DNA of 64,000 nt from Drosophila pseudoobscura (GCF_009870125.1 NC_046683.1:53087869-53151868), one strand, 5' to 3'. Positions 38,179 to 52,023 are shown, counted from the first letter of the stretch. Notes: generated by a model not told the origin, from the sequence alone. Made by a program: numbers and translations.

Positions 38179-39977
38179 GGTGTGGAATGGGCAAGGTCGC
38201 GTGTTTTATCGCCAACATTTTGCACTTCAGATACGCTGAAATGGCGTGGCTCCATAGCCCCCATAGGACCCACCACCCAGCCGACATGTCCCAGACCGCG
38301 TAGACAAAGCGTCTGCCCAGTTTCGCAACCTTCGCGAACAAAGACTGACTCTTCGTTTGGGCCCCGATTAGATCATTGGGCAAACACGATACTGATAGCG
38401 ACTGATAGTGCCGCTGGTCTGGAAAGTGTGTCACGCCTCACGCCGAGCCTCCGTTTCGGGGCAGGAAGTGGAAGTCGCTGAATGGTCGCAGAACACTGGC
38501 CCGATCGGTCCCGGATTGCATCAGTCGTCCAGAACTAAGCCCATGGCAACCCGATTCGCATTACTCAACCCACAGATGGATGGGTCGTTCGCTCTTGCCG
38601 TCTTGAGTATTTCATCAGCCGTGGGGCTCGTGTTGAGGGACACGTCAGCCCCGCCAGGCCGTCAGCAATGCAGATGGAGACGAGGAGAGAGAGAGAGAGA
38701 GAGCTATTCAAAGGGAGAAATCCATTTACGTAAGAGACCGAACGAACCTCTGAGCCCCACAGCCCATGGGAGCCTTGCCACTGAACAACAGCTGACTCCG
38801 TGACTCAACTTTCAGTTTCAGTGCGAAATATTGTACTCTCCAGCGTATGAATTTTTAATGGGTATTGCTAATTCTGGCTTTCACATTACAGATGCTATAT
38901 AGATAACCGTAGCGTTTATAATAATTTCACCACTTAAACAAATTATACAAATTATAGGAGTATTTTGACTTCCTCTTTAATCGGCCAAGAGGGTGGCGTG
39001 GATCCTTCTATCTGTTCCAAGTATGGGAAAACCAATTCAGATAATGTACTTAGGTACATATCTTCTATTCGTTTCAGATGTATTATATGTATATATTCCA
39101 TTCTGGGATAACGTTTCATTCGTTAATGAAATTATGGTTAAATTAGAAAATAATATCGGGACAAAGTAAATGGAAATCTATATTGATTGCCTTTTGTTTT
39201 TTTTGCATGGTTCCTATAGGTATGTTAGTAGAGTAGATTTTTATAGAAATTTCCCTATGTAAACACAAAACATGTTCATGGCTATCCAATACCCAATATC
39301 AGATCTGTTCAAACAGTTTAATTTGCACGGTTCGAATGAAATAGTACCCCTAGCAGTGGACAATCTGCTCAATGGAGCACTTAATCTGTATATATGTATG
39401 TATATTTGCATGTACATATCCATCTGGACTCCACAGAGCGCATGAAATTACTTGTCTCAATTTTGCAAATCAAAGCGCTTTTCTAGTTTCCATTATTGTT
39501 CTATAAATACAAAAAGCAAGAGAAACAGAAACAGAACAAGAGCTCGAAAGTGAAGTTGGTAATACACTGAGAAATTCATCAGAATCCATTAGATATTAAC
39601 TAGAGATCAAATTCGTTCTAAAAACAATGGCAGATGGTTTTTATTGAACAAATTTAACGAGCTTGTGAAATAATATTTATGTAAGGCCTTTTGAGCAAAT
39701 CCCAAGAAATAAAGAATGGGTGAAAGTAATGAAAGCTGTATTTTTAAAACTGAAAGATTATCGTTTAATAGTCGATGGGAATCCAATATCTAAAGAGCGA
39801 ATAATACCAGAAGTTGTTATAAAAACACTCCTGTGCGATCTATATGATATAGGGGGAATATACTAGCCCCCTGCCACCAACCAATTGGACCACGAAGACG
39901 ATCCAAAACTTTGCATTGAATATTCTTAACAAAAGGTCAAAATAAAATTGTATACCATATGACTGTTAATATCAATG

Positions 39978-40001
39978 ATACCCTTCCTTCGGCAAGGGCA
40001 T
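39978..40001. repeat. Inverted repeat ATACCCTT/AAGGGCAT
   Basis: Eight-base arms with a single mismatch and an 8-base loop; the longest arms among the recurring ATACCC/GGGTAT elements in this window. Confidence 0.5.
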
Positions 40002-42868
40002 GAAAAAGAGGCTCGGGCTGTCATGATTTTCACACACACACAGGCACACACACATTGGGAAATAATAATGAGTGTATCGGAAAAGTGAAATAAAATAAAA
40101 TAAAATGATAGGCAAACAGCAACTGGCAAAGTGATTATATAAAAGCCGTTACCAGCAAAGCCGCGAGCAAAAAAAAAAAAAAAAGAAAAAAAACAATGTG
40201 GGGAAAAAGGGGAGAAAAAAAACGGAAAAAAGAAAGACCCAAAGAAGGGGCAAAAGAAAACAGAATAATGCCAAAGAACGATTTCGATTTATCAGCAAAA
40301 AAAAAGAAGCGAGAAACTGGAGGAGGAGTGGGTGAGGGAGAGGAGGAAGGAGGAAGGAAGGAGGGGAAAATACGCGTTTTTATCTCGCTGCTCAATTGAT
40401 TTACATAATCAACGAAATCGCTTTTTATTTCGCTCCCTCCGGCAATCGTCCCTCCATCGACCAAGCCCCTACCCCCTACCCCCCCACACATGCGACAGCC
40501 AACCCCTTTTGGCCGATTCTCTGTGCATTTAATTAAATGCTGATTAAGTTTTATTCAATGGAGCACACACAGATACCCACACGACAGATACAAATACAGA
40601 TACACAGTGAGCGACCATACAGAGTTGTGGGAGATACACATACACATATGTATGTACATATATTACTATTACGGAGTAGGGATAGTACGTATACGAGTAT
40701 TGTATATGCCCATGTGTGGCCCCGTGCATAGATTCGTAGATTAGTCATTGATATTGGGACAACGTGCTCGCATCGAGTCCGGCGCTTTTGTAAACGTGAA
40801 TAATTTAATAACGTTCTCATTAAGATAATGAAATTAGTTCAAATAGTCAATGGACCGGTCAGATAATGCAGCCATCCGCCACATACACTTTGATTAGAAT
40901 GGGTTTTCTATACATACTATGTACTTGCATACATATATACAAGTAGAAGTATATGCATATAATGTACGTGTATGCCCGAATCTGAAGGCTATTCATATCG
41001 CGCTTGTGCTCCCATATCATGTATTCAAGAAACTAGTAAGGTTTGCCTAAATATCAATGCACAGTGCGGTACATACGCATATCGTAAGACAGTGGGTTCC
41101 TTGTGCATAAATCAGATAGTTAGAATAACTTAATATGTTTCAGAATTGAGCTGTAAGAATTTACTGCAGAAAGGAGAACTTTAATTCCCAACCAGCTAGT
41201 ATTTATAATGGCAATATCTTAAAAAATACTAATTTTTAGTATAAAAGAAGCAAATCAAAAAATGAAACAAATTAAAAACAAAAAATTAAATCTAAATTCG
41301 ATTTTTACTGCTGTCTACTGCATATTTCTTAGAGAAAAAAAAGAAAAAAAAATTTATGGATAACAACAACGAGTATTAAATTGAATTAAAAATGTAATGT
41401 GACTAGCGCAATACAAATAAGTCGAAACTTGTAGCGCTGGGGCGTAGAATGAATTGTATAAATCCAATTTTAAAGAATTCCCCACCAATAATTCACTCTC
41501 TTAAGCACTCGTACATTAATTTTGATATATGTATGTATTTTCCCCCGTTCTATGTAATAATTTCACACCCACTTTTTGGTCTGTGGACTTTGATCTTTAC
41601 AGACTTCCTTATTAAGTGGACTAATTACGTGTTTCTTAAGATGCCACCATTTCGTGGGGAGGAATCAGAAACGGAAACGTTATTCAACTTAATCTCATTT
41701 GATGGGCATTAATTTGTGAAAATCTACGCCCAACAATATACTTAGAATGAATTTTAATATTTTAAGAGGCTTACAAACACACACACACACACACTCTGGC
41801 ACACACACATGCGAGTATCGTATATTTGGTTTGATAATATCCAATTATAGATTGCAGGGGGGACAATCCATAAATTAACAGGCGATTCCCCATGCATTAT
41901 ATCGTAAATTGAATAAATATACGCATTTATATGAAGTTGGCAAAATTCGATTTGCATATTAAACAGGTTCATATTGATTCACTAATCAGGAATCGAGTGA
42001 GATAAATATCTTCTGGCTGGGAGCGTGTGAACCGAACTTTTGTCAATGAACTAATCGGGCAAGAGAGGAGCCAAAAACTTTGGATAGACTTGCAAATATA
42101 TTACATTTTTCCCCATCTGTAAGCTGTAAGTAACTGCAAAAGCTTCACACATCCGCACAGAGAGCGATGCGATGGAGTCCGAGTCCGAGTCCCAGTCCGA
42201 GGATGAGTATGAGGATGAGGACGAAGACCCAACCCGAACCCGAACCCACAGCTGGGGCCATAAATCAGGGGGGAAAAACTGTTGCCGTAGCAAACTTGCC
42301 GATAAGCAGAAGGTGGGAAAACTGTTGAATTATTTCCCAGGGCACACGCACACGCACACGCTCACACTCGGACGGGGCAGGACAGGACAGGACAGGGACT
42401 GCTACATTTTCACACTCTAAGCCAAAGCCGTAGACAATAAACTGCAAAATTCGCATAAAATATTGTGAGGAAATTAGAACAGAAGCATATCTAATGCTAG
42501 GAGTCGAGGAGCAGAAGGACATGTGTGTGTCGTTGGTGGAAACCTCAAGGAACCCATAAATCCATGCTGAGAAAATCTCCGAGGGAAAACAAAAATAGAA
42601 AATGTGTCAATGCAAACAGGCAGCGACAAAGAGACCTGGCCATAACTGGCAGAGGGGCTCGCCGCTGTTGTTGGTTGCTGGTTGTTGGTTTTTGGGTTTG
42701 GGTTTGCGCTTGGGATGTGTTGTATTGGCCATCGGCACCGGATCGTCGTGGACCAAGTGAATCTGGGCCATAAAAGGTCCATTGGACCAGCAAAAGCACC
42801 TCAGCTAACTCTCTATAGACCCCGGCTCGTTCCCATCGCATGCAATGCACTCGTTAAGAGGACAGACC

Positions 42869-42903
42869 CGGCATCGGCATCGGCACCGGCACCGGCACCG
42901 GCT
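42869..42903. repeat. Degenerate hexamer repeat GGCATC/GGCACC
   Basis: Five to six hexamer units that switch from GGCATC to GGCACC, the same style as the other hexamer arrays. Confidence 0.85.
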
Positions 42904-43276
42904 GACACTTGGACATGGGAAGCGGTGGGATGGCGATGGAAATCGATTTCTGGGCTACCTGCGGGGCTCAGATCGGTTCGGTTTTGGCTTTGCTTTCGGG
43001 GACGGGGACGGAACGGGACGGGACGGGTGTTATACGTATTACCTGTACCTTGCAACTAATGGCCAGACGACCGCGCGACCAACATAAATCCATAAAAACA
43101 CAAAAACACAAAAAGGTAAAAGAGAGAGAGAGAGAGAAATAATTAAATTGCAATTATGTGCAAACAATTCCAAATCCGGACGATTCGGAAAAAGTTAATT
43201 ACACGACAATAAAGAGCAGAAGAGTGGTCTCCGTTTCGGCCTCAGTCTCGGTCTCGGTCCCAGCTTCAGTCCCCGA

Positions 43277-43300
43277 CTCTCTCTCTCTCTCTCTCTCTCT
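43277..43300. repeat. (CT)n microsatellite
   Basis: Twelve CT units after a degenerate TCGGTC-type stretch. Confidence 0.95.
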
Positions 43301-44824
43301 CGCTCACTCTGTGTATCTCATTCTGAACACCAACGCATAAGACCTTACCATCCATCCACCTATCCACATCCGTAGGTTGATTGTTGAGTTGAATGAGGAT
43401 GGAGGAGGAGACAGCACTTTGCATTCGGACTCGACTCGGACTCGGACTCGGAGTCGACTTAAGCCGACATTAATGGGTATTTGAATGTGGCTTCTGGTTG
43501 CCGGTTGCTGGTTTAATCGGTTTGCTTGACTGATGCCCGGTGACACGTCGTCCACATTATCATTAGCGTCTGGGCCTTGACTCAGTCACCGTCGTCAGCC
43601 CCATGCGGATGATCGCAATTTACTGATTTCGCGACCACCACAACTGGCTGTGGGATCTGGCCTGCTCTGGTATGGTCTGGCCTGCTCTGGGTCTGTCTTC
43701 TTTCCTAATGAAGACGGACAGACAAATTAGTTATGGTCTTATGATAAATTAGCTCGATCCAATTGCCTGCAGTCGGACAAAAGGGGAAGTCGACAGTCGT
43801 CGAATTAGTGACAAGATCGGATCGCAGCACTAACGACTACTTTCGATGTATGTAGATCTTCGAGGGGCATTAAGTGTGATTAAATTAATGCATATGTATG
43901 TCTTATTCTGATCTGCAGTCAACTATGGGCTGCATTTCTTTGGCTGGAATGGATAAGCATAGACGAGTGTAGGTTCAATTGCGATACGGTACGGTACGAT
44001 AAGGCTCTGTTTGTTTTAGTGGAATGAGAATGAGGTAAGAGGTTAGATAAGACATTGGCAGTTCGGATAAGGCTGGAGCGGATCGCATCGGATCAGCAGG
44101 TAGGTTGGGTTCGGTCAGGACTGTTGTGGTTTGTAGTTAAGGAAAGTACCAAACATTTACTTTCTTATGGTTAGGTATGTACATATTTAAAGAAGGTTGT
44201 GGCTTTTATGGCTACGATATGTTAGCCCTTTCAGATGTTCAAAAGAACAATCAATAGACATCGGTCTTATTCAAATTCCAAATGCAGACTCCATTCTTCA
44301 CAGTCTGAAAGGGATATACAAAATGTTCGAGCTCGGGGTCACCAAAACAATAATTTCGAATGGTAGATGGTAGATCTCGTCTCTACATAGTGCTCAAGGA
44401 AAATGTTGCCAATGGGGATATCCCATGCCTCGGCTAACGATCCATAAGAAGCATAAAATCTCAGGAAATTTTAGGAGGAGTGTTCCAAGCGACTGGAACT
44501 CCGAGCAACCTTGAACACGTGAGTTGGCCAAACACTTCCCCCTTCCAGATGACCAGGAGGCCAGCCAGAAAACCCTAATTAGATTACCTAACTCAGTCGA
44601 AAGTTTAAATGTTAGTAAAGCAGGTCAGCCAACCCGACCGACGACTGACTGACAGTTGGGGGCGACCCCAGAGCCCAGAGTTCGGGAAAGTTTAATTAGA
44701 TCTGCATACGGAATGAACAGCCCGGCCCGTGTCCATGTCCATGTCCATGTCCCTAAAAGCAGGTTAACGAACTGTCAGAACCGAGAACCGTGCCGGTACC
44801 CAGTGTGTGTCTGCATGTGAAAGG

Positions 44825-47570
44825 ATGCGCTGGCTCTGGCTCCTGGGGCTCCTGGTGGCACATGTGTCTCTGACACTGGCTAAAGGCTGGACAGGACTGT
44901 CGCGTCACCTGCTGCCGCTGGATTTCTATCAGGCAGATCTGAAGGAGCTGCTGCAGAAGATTCTGTGGGCGGCAAACGTGAAGAGATGCTTCGGTGTCAT
45001 CACCGACGACCTTCACTATCCCATCTACGATCGGAGCTTCTTCGAGGCCGTGGGTCGCCGGCTGGTCCCCTTCTATGTGGTGCGGGTGAATGCCAGCGAG
45101 GATCTCCGTCGGCTGCCCGGCGAACTGGAGCTCGTGCTGCGTGCCATCAAGGCCAGAGACTGCGATCTGCACGTGATCACCATTCTCAATGGCTGGCAGG
45201 TGCAGGGACTCCTCAGGTTCGTCTACGACAACCGGGCCCTCAACATGCAGGGGAAGTTCCTCCTGCTGCACGACTCGCGGCTCTTCTCCCCGGACATGCT
45301 CCACCTGTGGACCGTCTTTGTGAGCAGTGTCTTCCTTAAGCGGCAGCTGGATAACAGGTGGGTCTAATATATGCTCCGATTGGTTGATTGGATCCCCCTC
45401 TTGCAGATTCCAAATCTCCACTGTGGCCTTTCCGGGAATTTTGAGCGGCGTTTTGGCTCTGAAAAATCTCGCCCTTTGGGAGCTGGGTAAACGCATCAAC
45501 GGAAGCATTCTGTTTGTGGACAATACAAGTGATCTAATGGGTACGGAATTTTCCTCCAACGTAAGCCATATTACGAGCATATCCCATTCGCATTTCCAGG
45601 TGCCGCACTGCCAGTGGCCGTTGTCGAGCATGTGCCCATGGTCCAGTGGTCGAACACAACGAACAGCTACCAGGGCGTTGAGGTGGAAATCATGCATGCT
45701 TTGGGCCAGGCCCTGAAATTCCAGCCAGTGTACTATCAGGCGAACGGTAGCGAGGCCACGGATTGGGAACAGGACGATGCGTTTGGGGAGAACAAGACCC
45801 ACATAGACTCCAAGCTTATCGAGGAACTGGTAAGCCGACCTCAATCTCCACTGCCTAAGCGGATTTCACTCCGGAATGTTGTCCTGCACACAGGCTCTGC
45901 ACAGCGCCCGGTTTGCCATTGGGGATCTGCACCTGTTCGAGGTCTACCTGCGACTGGTGGAGCTCAGTCAGCCGCATAATTTCGAGTGTCTGACCTTCCT
46001 CACGCCCGAGTCCTCGATGGACAACTCCTGGCAGACCTTCATACTGCCCTTCAGCGGGGGCATGTGGGCCGGGGTATTGCTCTCCCTGTTCGTTGTGGGG
46101 ACTGTTTTCTATGCGATAAGCTTCTTGAACGCCATCCTCACGGGCAGCGACTATAGGGGCTTCTCCCGATGCTGCCGCAGGAGCCGCGGAGGTCGTCTAG
46201 AGCCCCCGGACCCAAGCACCTATCGACGGCTGAGCTTCCGCGTGGCCCTCAGCCGCTATCGTCCGCCGCTGGGTGTGGGCAAGCACCGCGATCTCTTCGA
46301 CGACTATGCCACCTGCTTTCTCCTCACGTACAGCATGCTGCTGTACGTGTCCCTGCCGCGCATGCCACGCAACTGGCCGCTGCGGGTCCTTACAGGCTGG
46401 TACTGGATCTACTGCATCCTCCTGGTGGCCACGTATCGCGCCAGCTTCACCGCTATCCTGGCCAACCCGGCGGAAAGGGTAACCATCGACACGCTGGAAG
46501 ATCTGCTGCGTTCTGGGATACCACTCAAGGCTGGGTCGGCCGAGAACAGACAGTTCTTTCTGGATGCCACCGATGAAGTGGCCCAGAAGGTGGGCGCCAA
46601 GATGGATGTCCTTGAGAACAACGATCATCTGGTAAGCAGAAAGATTCGAGTGAATGGAACCCAACAAGAAATAATCAATCAGATAAGATCTTGATTTAAT
46701 TTGACAACTCCAATACAAAGCGTGTCACCTTTGAGCCTTCCCAAAGACCCCAGACCCCGCACTATCTATCGTATTTGGTCTTCAGCTTGGTAAAAAACAA
46801 AAACCAGTTTCAGCCAGTTCCAAATAACAGCTACTATCATATCTTATCTCTGCGATAATCAGATACGGGAAAGTTTTGAGTCTTTTGAGCCTACAAATCA
46901 CTTTAGAAATGACACAAACAATACCAAATATATTATAAATATCACATATAGAATCGCTCATATGAGATCACCCTACGATCAAAGTCTTGAATGGGAAAAC
47001 CTTTCTTTGTATCTCTATCTGTGTTATTGATTTGCAGACCGCTCGCATTGCCAAGGGAGAGTGCTCCTACTACGACAACGAGTTCTATTTGCGATATATG
47101 CGCGTGGGGGACGAGTCCGGAGGCGTGGGATCTGCCCTGCACATCATGAGGGAGTGCGTCGTTTACATGCCTGTCGTGCTGGCCATGGAAAAAAACTCCG
47201 CCATGAAGCAGCGCGTGGACAGCTCCCTGCAGCACATGATGGAGGGCGGTATGTCCTCTCCAGATACTCCTCCGATCAAGTGGCTCCTTGACCCCCAATC
47301 TACTCTTCTTTTGCAGGTCTGATATCCAAATGGCTTAAGGATGCGGTCAAACGGCTGCCGGCCGAGGCACCTGCCCAGCAGGAAGCTCTCATGAATCTCA
47401 ACAAGTTCTGGAGCTCCTTTGTGGCCCTGGGGATTGGGTACGTGGCATCGATTCTGGCACTTTTGGTCGAGCTTTGGCATTTCAGGCGCATCATCATGCG
47501 GCATCCCATGTACGATGTCCTCAATCCCAGCTTGTATTATAACTTTAAGCGTCTCTATCCAGACCAATAA
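44825..47570 (+). CDS. Ir68a: Ionotropic receptor (IR family), Ir68-type
   Basis: A chemosensory or hygrosensory ion-channel subunit related to ionotropic glutamate receptors. Six coding exons: 44825-45357, 45407-45540, 45600-45829, 45894-46631, 47038-47248 and 47317-47570. All junctions are GT-AG with matching phases, giving 699 residues and TAA at 47568. The ATG at 44825 begins a clear signal peptide (MRWLWLLGLLVAHVSLTLA). The ligand-binding lobes flank the channel: M1 at about 356-382, pore and M2 about 437-455, M3 about 465-488 with YRASFTAILANP in place of the glutamate-receptor SYTANLAAF motif, and M4 about 646-671. The usual glutamate-contact Arg before the 'S.P' motif seems to be Tyr (YLRLVELSQP), as in many divergent IRs. 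The symbol is tentative: location beside scyl points to the Ir68 genes, and the many introns favour Ir68a over Ir68b. Intron 4 (406 bases) is long compared with the other four (49-68 bases). Confidence 0.85.
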
Positions 47571-47757
47571 GTATGGAATATACTTTATAGTTTCCATAGA
47601 AAATACAACAAATTTGGAGCCACATAGGCTTTCCGTTGGTCAACTTCCTGCCAAGAAAAGGGAAAGAAGAAAAGTGCAAACAGCTAGGAGCCACGTAGCT
47701 ATACAATAAGCCCGTGACTTTATGAATGAAACACAGGTTTTTGGATAAACAATCATT

Positions 47758-47964
47758 TTATTGTTCAGCATGTTCCAACGTTTTTACAATTACAATTTGT
47801 ATCCCTGTCGAAGAAATATGCATCTTTTTTTTGTTGGAAACCTCATCGTTGGCATCAAATCTCATTCCGCCGATCCATTTCTTCAGGCTTGGAAACCAGA
47901 AATAGTCACTCGTGGCTGTCAAACACAAACTAAATGACGCAGCATCTCCAAATTTTGACAGCAT
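47758..47964 (-). mobile_element. Decayed mariner-like transposase C-terminal fragment
   Basis: A 68-codon frame whose middle reads SDYFWFPSLKKWIGG-RFDANDEV, which strongly resembles the C-terminal part of mariner transposases around the last catalytic acidic residue (pattern SDYfLFp.LKk.LgG.RF....EV), followed by a GIQ-like stretch. Normal mariner residues upstream of SDY (the HPPYSPDLAP region) are replaced by unrelated sequence. The open frame extends a further 30 or so codons upstream without clear similarity, and the usual RW.KC ending is absent. I therefore call a truncated, inactive copy. It lies 188 bases downstream of the receptor stop codon and is convergent with it. Terminal inverted repeats were not found. 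Confidence 0.6.
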
Positions 47965-49923
47965 GCAACTGGCAGATAGCTGTTGACAGAAGCAGTGTTG
48001 CCAAATCCAATAGGAGGCGGGACTGTATGCCCTTGAATTTCGACAAGCAGAACCCCGCTTTGACCAATTAATTGATATATTTCAAAGAGGCTTTTTGTAA
48101 CACTATAAGCATACCCCTCCGAATGATTCGATGGAATTCCCTTAACTCACTACAAAGTAAATTACTGCGATATGTGAAGGACAGGACAGATGGGTATTTG
48201 TACATTGGGCTTATACCCTCGCCCATAAAGGGATGATATAGAGGCAATGCTGATAATTACCAGCGGCAGATGACAAATGTTTTGGGTACTCGAAGTCGAA
48301 TGGCAATTGAAAAGCTGAAAAGTCTTCATTGACGCAACACGAAAATAGCGAGAGGAAAATACATGGTGGATGGGGGATGGGCGATGGGAGATGGGATGGA
48401 CATAATGCCATATATCATGATGGGCCTCAAGTCCAAGTGGCCTCAAGTACCAGCAATGTGGTGAATAAATTCCAAGAGCTTTGCGATGCCTTCAATCACT
48501 TTTCGTAAATAATGATTTGCATTGTTTATGAGTTAATGCACATTAGGCATTATTTGTTTATGGCCATGCCATCGACTCGGCGTACGGGTATCACAAATCC
48601 TGCTATTCCGTGCACCGATCGGATGCTAAATGCTAAAAGCCCATAAATAAACCGCTTTTAAGTGCCGGACTAAGCCCAAACAGACAAAGACCCCAAACAT
48701 TTCTATATAAAAACGATGCCCCTCTCAAGAACAGAATGGAGAGAGATACCGTCGGATATTGCGGGGCAGGCACTCAGGGGCACTTCATAATCAGAATCCG
48801 CATCAGAATCCGAATCGGAATGGTAATGGAAATGGGAATGGGAATCAAAATGGGGGGGATTGCTGGAATCGGGGAATGGGAGGTAGCCAGAAAACCAGAC
48901 GTGTTAATCCATAAACAACGCAAAGGTTAATAACAATCATAATAATTAATAAGCATTTGTTTGGCCATCTCTTTAGCAATTTCTCAATAATTCTTTGTTC
49001 TTTTTTTTCTCTCACAAATAAAGAAATACATAAAATAAAAGGGAAGACTACGAAATATCTGATAAGCTCTCCAGAGAAGCGTTACTGGTATGTACATGCT
49101 GACATAATCCTCACGATGAGGATCACATGATCTCCTTTTGCCTAAGAGCTTAAGAGAGAGTGGGAAATTGGAATATTCTTTGGTAATTCCTTATTTGGGA
49201 GAATAATCGAGTGAGAAGAAATCAGATCGGAAAAAAAAATTTAAAGTGCAAGTTATCGTATACTTATGTATTATTTTCCTTGGTCTCCCGTTTTTGTCTT
49301 TTCGTTCAGAATTGTTCCTTATGTAACGGCCCAAGACGATGGATCAAATGGTTAGAGCGAGAGCGCTTCTTTACCGATTTTATGTACTATTTGCAGAATA
49401 GCTATGGTAGGATTGCATTGTTGAAACGATAGTTTTTCCAATCATACATTCTAAACGTGCGATATCCGATTAAATCCATTTAAATAATACTACTAATTGA
49501 TAGAGCCATCAATGCCGTACCACGTACGCAAACATTTATTCAAATTCGTTTTCAGCTAAGCATTTCCCCAATGCATACGAATTTATTTGAATATTTACTA
49601 GTTGTATTGCAAAATGTTTAATTTGATTATTTCTGGGGTTCGAAACTGCTTTTTTCAGCATGAAATTGTTTCGTTTTGTTTCTACTTTGATAAATATTTA
49701 TGGGGTGTTTTATTTGTTTTGCCTTAGCGCTGGAGCTCGTTGTTTTCATTTATATTTTATATAATTTAATTAGTTTTGCTTCATTTTATTGTGCTATTTG
49801 CTGGCCTCCTCCGCTCCCTGCCTCTCTCCCACTCCTCCATATATCTCATCCATCATGGGGCCGTCCAGTCTCTGCATTACACTCACACCAAGAGTCGGGG
49901 AAATTCTTGTTATTCACACTTGC

Positions 49924-49944
49924 TACCCCTCAGATATGGGGGTA
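49924..49944. repeat. Inverted repeat TACCCC/GGGGTA
   Basis: Perfect 6-base arms with a 9-base loop; a G/C-shifted member of the recurring ATACCC/GGGTAT pattern. Confidence 0.4.
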
Positions 49945-52017
49945 TTTAAGGCTTTAGCGTAGGATCCATATGAGAATAGAAAATGGGAATATCACTAGTA
50001 GATCCCTCAATGAATTATAGAGGAACAATAGATACAATATATCTATTAATCATATATACAAATGAGTACAGAGTATCTGTAGGTGTAGAGTATCCTCCTC
50101 CCCTCCCATTGCATCATTCTTTCCACTTGTTTGGTTTGTTTTTGTTGTGCTTTCGATGTTACACAAAATCTAATTGACGTTTCCTTTTTATCCTACAGCC
50201 ACCAAGCCACCACCAAGCAGCAGAGCACCCACTCCCCTCTCCAGACGGACATTCCCCCACGCCCCATACATATAAACGAAATTTTGCTTCGTTTTTGTTC
50301 TGTAATTAAAATTCAAATATTGTTTATCTGAGAGTTTGCATTTTACAAATTCCACTTTCGTAATTTGTTTACTTTCAGCCAAAATACATTCATACTTTTA
50401 CGAGTACGAGTATTCACGGATTTACGGAATTGTTACACTTTTAGCCTTGAACTAAGTTGGGAGGGGGCTCTATTGCTCAGAGATATGGATTATTGCCAGG
50501 CATTGAAGGTGCAAGAAAGAGAGTCTAGGATTGATCTTACCCTCAAGGATCTGTTAGTTTTGGATTAACTGTGACCAAAAGGCATATCAACGGAATTCCA
50601 AGGGTGTCTACTCCAGACTTTTATGATATTTATCCTGTCGATACGATACGAATAGAGCACAACAATATCTCATCTATACATTCATTTATTCAGCTTTTTG
50701 AAGGCCACACAGTAACCTAGAACCCTCGTAGAACTGCGAAATTCATTGATCTTTCCCAATAATTTCCATTCAAACAAAACTGTATTTGGCAAATGTGTAT
50801 AGTATTTTTCATTCGTTTATTTTTGTTTATCTAAAAATATTCGCGAAATCAAATAACAAGAAATAGGACACAATACGGTAAACAATTCGTTCATCATTGT
50901 TTAAATACTTAAAATATACAAATTTTAAAAATGTTATAGACGGCTGTTGATCAGTTTTACTTTTCCTTGTGTTAAAATTAAATTTTCTTTAAAATAGTAA
51001 ATAATAGATGTGTGTTTTAAAATCGGGCAACTGCTCGGGAAACCCCATCAATGGACATTCCGAATGGCAGGACATTATCTGTTGAGTGCTGGATTTTTTA
51101 AACTATCTTTAAACGATATTCCATGGACCGTATTATAACTTATAATTCCTTCAGTTCTATTCGGTTAAAATCTATTTTGCTATCCCACCCAAACGACTCC
51201 AGATAAAAGGCCACGAGCAGTTGCGAATATATATGGACACCGACACCACTGGTTGACTGCTATGCTAATTCTGTTTTGCAGTTTCGAAAACAATAAAAAA
51301 AAAAACTTAAACAATTTAGTTTTAGTTAGTTTAAAAGCAAATACCACATATGCTCCGTAAATATACTATGCAGATCTCTGCATACACATACAATATATGT
51401 AGTATGTAGTACAACTAGTGTTTCCATTGCATGTTCATATATAAAACTAGATCGTATCATAACTAGTTATGTAAGCTACCTTCCATTGCGTGTTCTGTTC
51501 GCACATACCATACATACATGCTCGTACATAAGTGTATCAAAAAACCTACAGACATGAGTTCATGAGTAACTACAAAATCCTACGACAAAATGAACTAATT
51601 CCTTGAATTTTCTTGTTAGCATATAACCGGTCGAAGAGAGAACTGATCTTAGCACAAATTACAAATTAATTCAATTCCTTGTGGTCCGTTGTCCCGATGG
51701 GGGATCAGCAATTCTTATAATACAAATATTTGTGTAGCACTTGGTCGCGAACCGCTGACAATAGCTGGGCCGGGCCACTTCTGAGTATTAGTTTTCCTTC
51801 ATAGAGTGTGTGTATTGCACCATAAGCAAAATTGAAGACTGAAGAGACTTGAATTTGTTATCGGAAACGGAATCGATTGGCTATAATCTATGCTGTTGTT
51901 CTTTTACAATTAATACGGTTTCCTGTTTAGATTTTGAACAATTTCTTCTTTTGAACAAGCATTTCTGTTTATGGCATTTTTGGACAGCATTAACTTTCTA
52001 TCGCTAAGCATATTCTG

Positions 52018-52023
52018 TTTATT
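52018..52023 (-). terminator. Candidate poly(A) signal for the Ser-rich gene
   Basis: AATAAA on the minus strand (TTTATT on the plus strand), about 240 bases after the stop codon of the exon ending at 52264. Confidence 0.4.

Larger units (their letters stand above)
28264..44824. other. Long non-coding region between scyl and the ionotropic receptor
   Basis: Over 16 kb without a supportable gene. The first 0.8 kb is the scyl upstream region. 31.9-33.6 kb holds candidate insulator sites and a dense motif cluster (listed separately). Repeats include a 20-bp tandem at 30253-30299, CGGTA at 35954-35976, GT at 38152-38178, CT at 43277-43300, and hexamer arrays at 30779-30812, 36744-36776, 42175-42202, 42869-42903 and 43429-43456. 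Inverted ATACC/GGTAT repeats lie at 34371-34390 and 39978-40001. Open frames here follow repeats and show no protein family. Confidence 0.6.

Noticed and set aside
44753..45844. 363-residue minus-strand frame over the receptor
   Set aside because: Crosses receptor exons and introns in antisense; the true gene on the plus strand has signal peptide, channel segments and splice sites.
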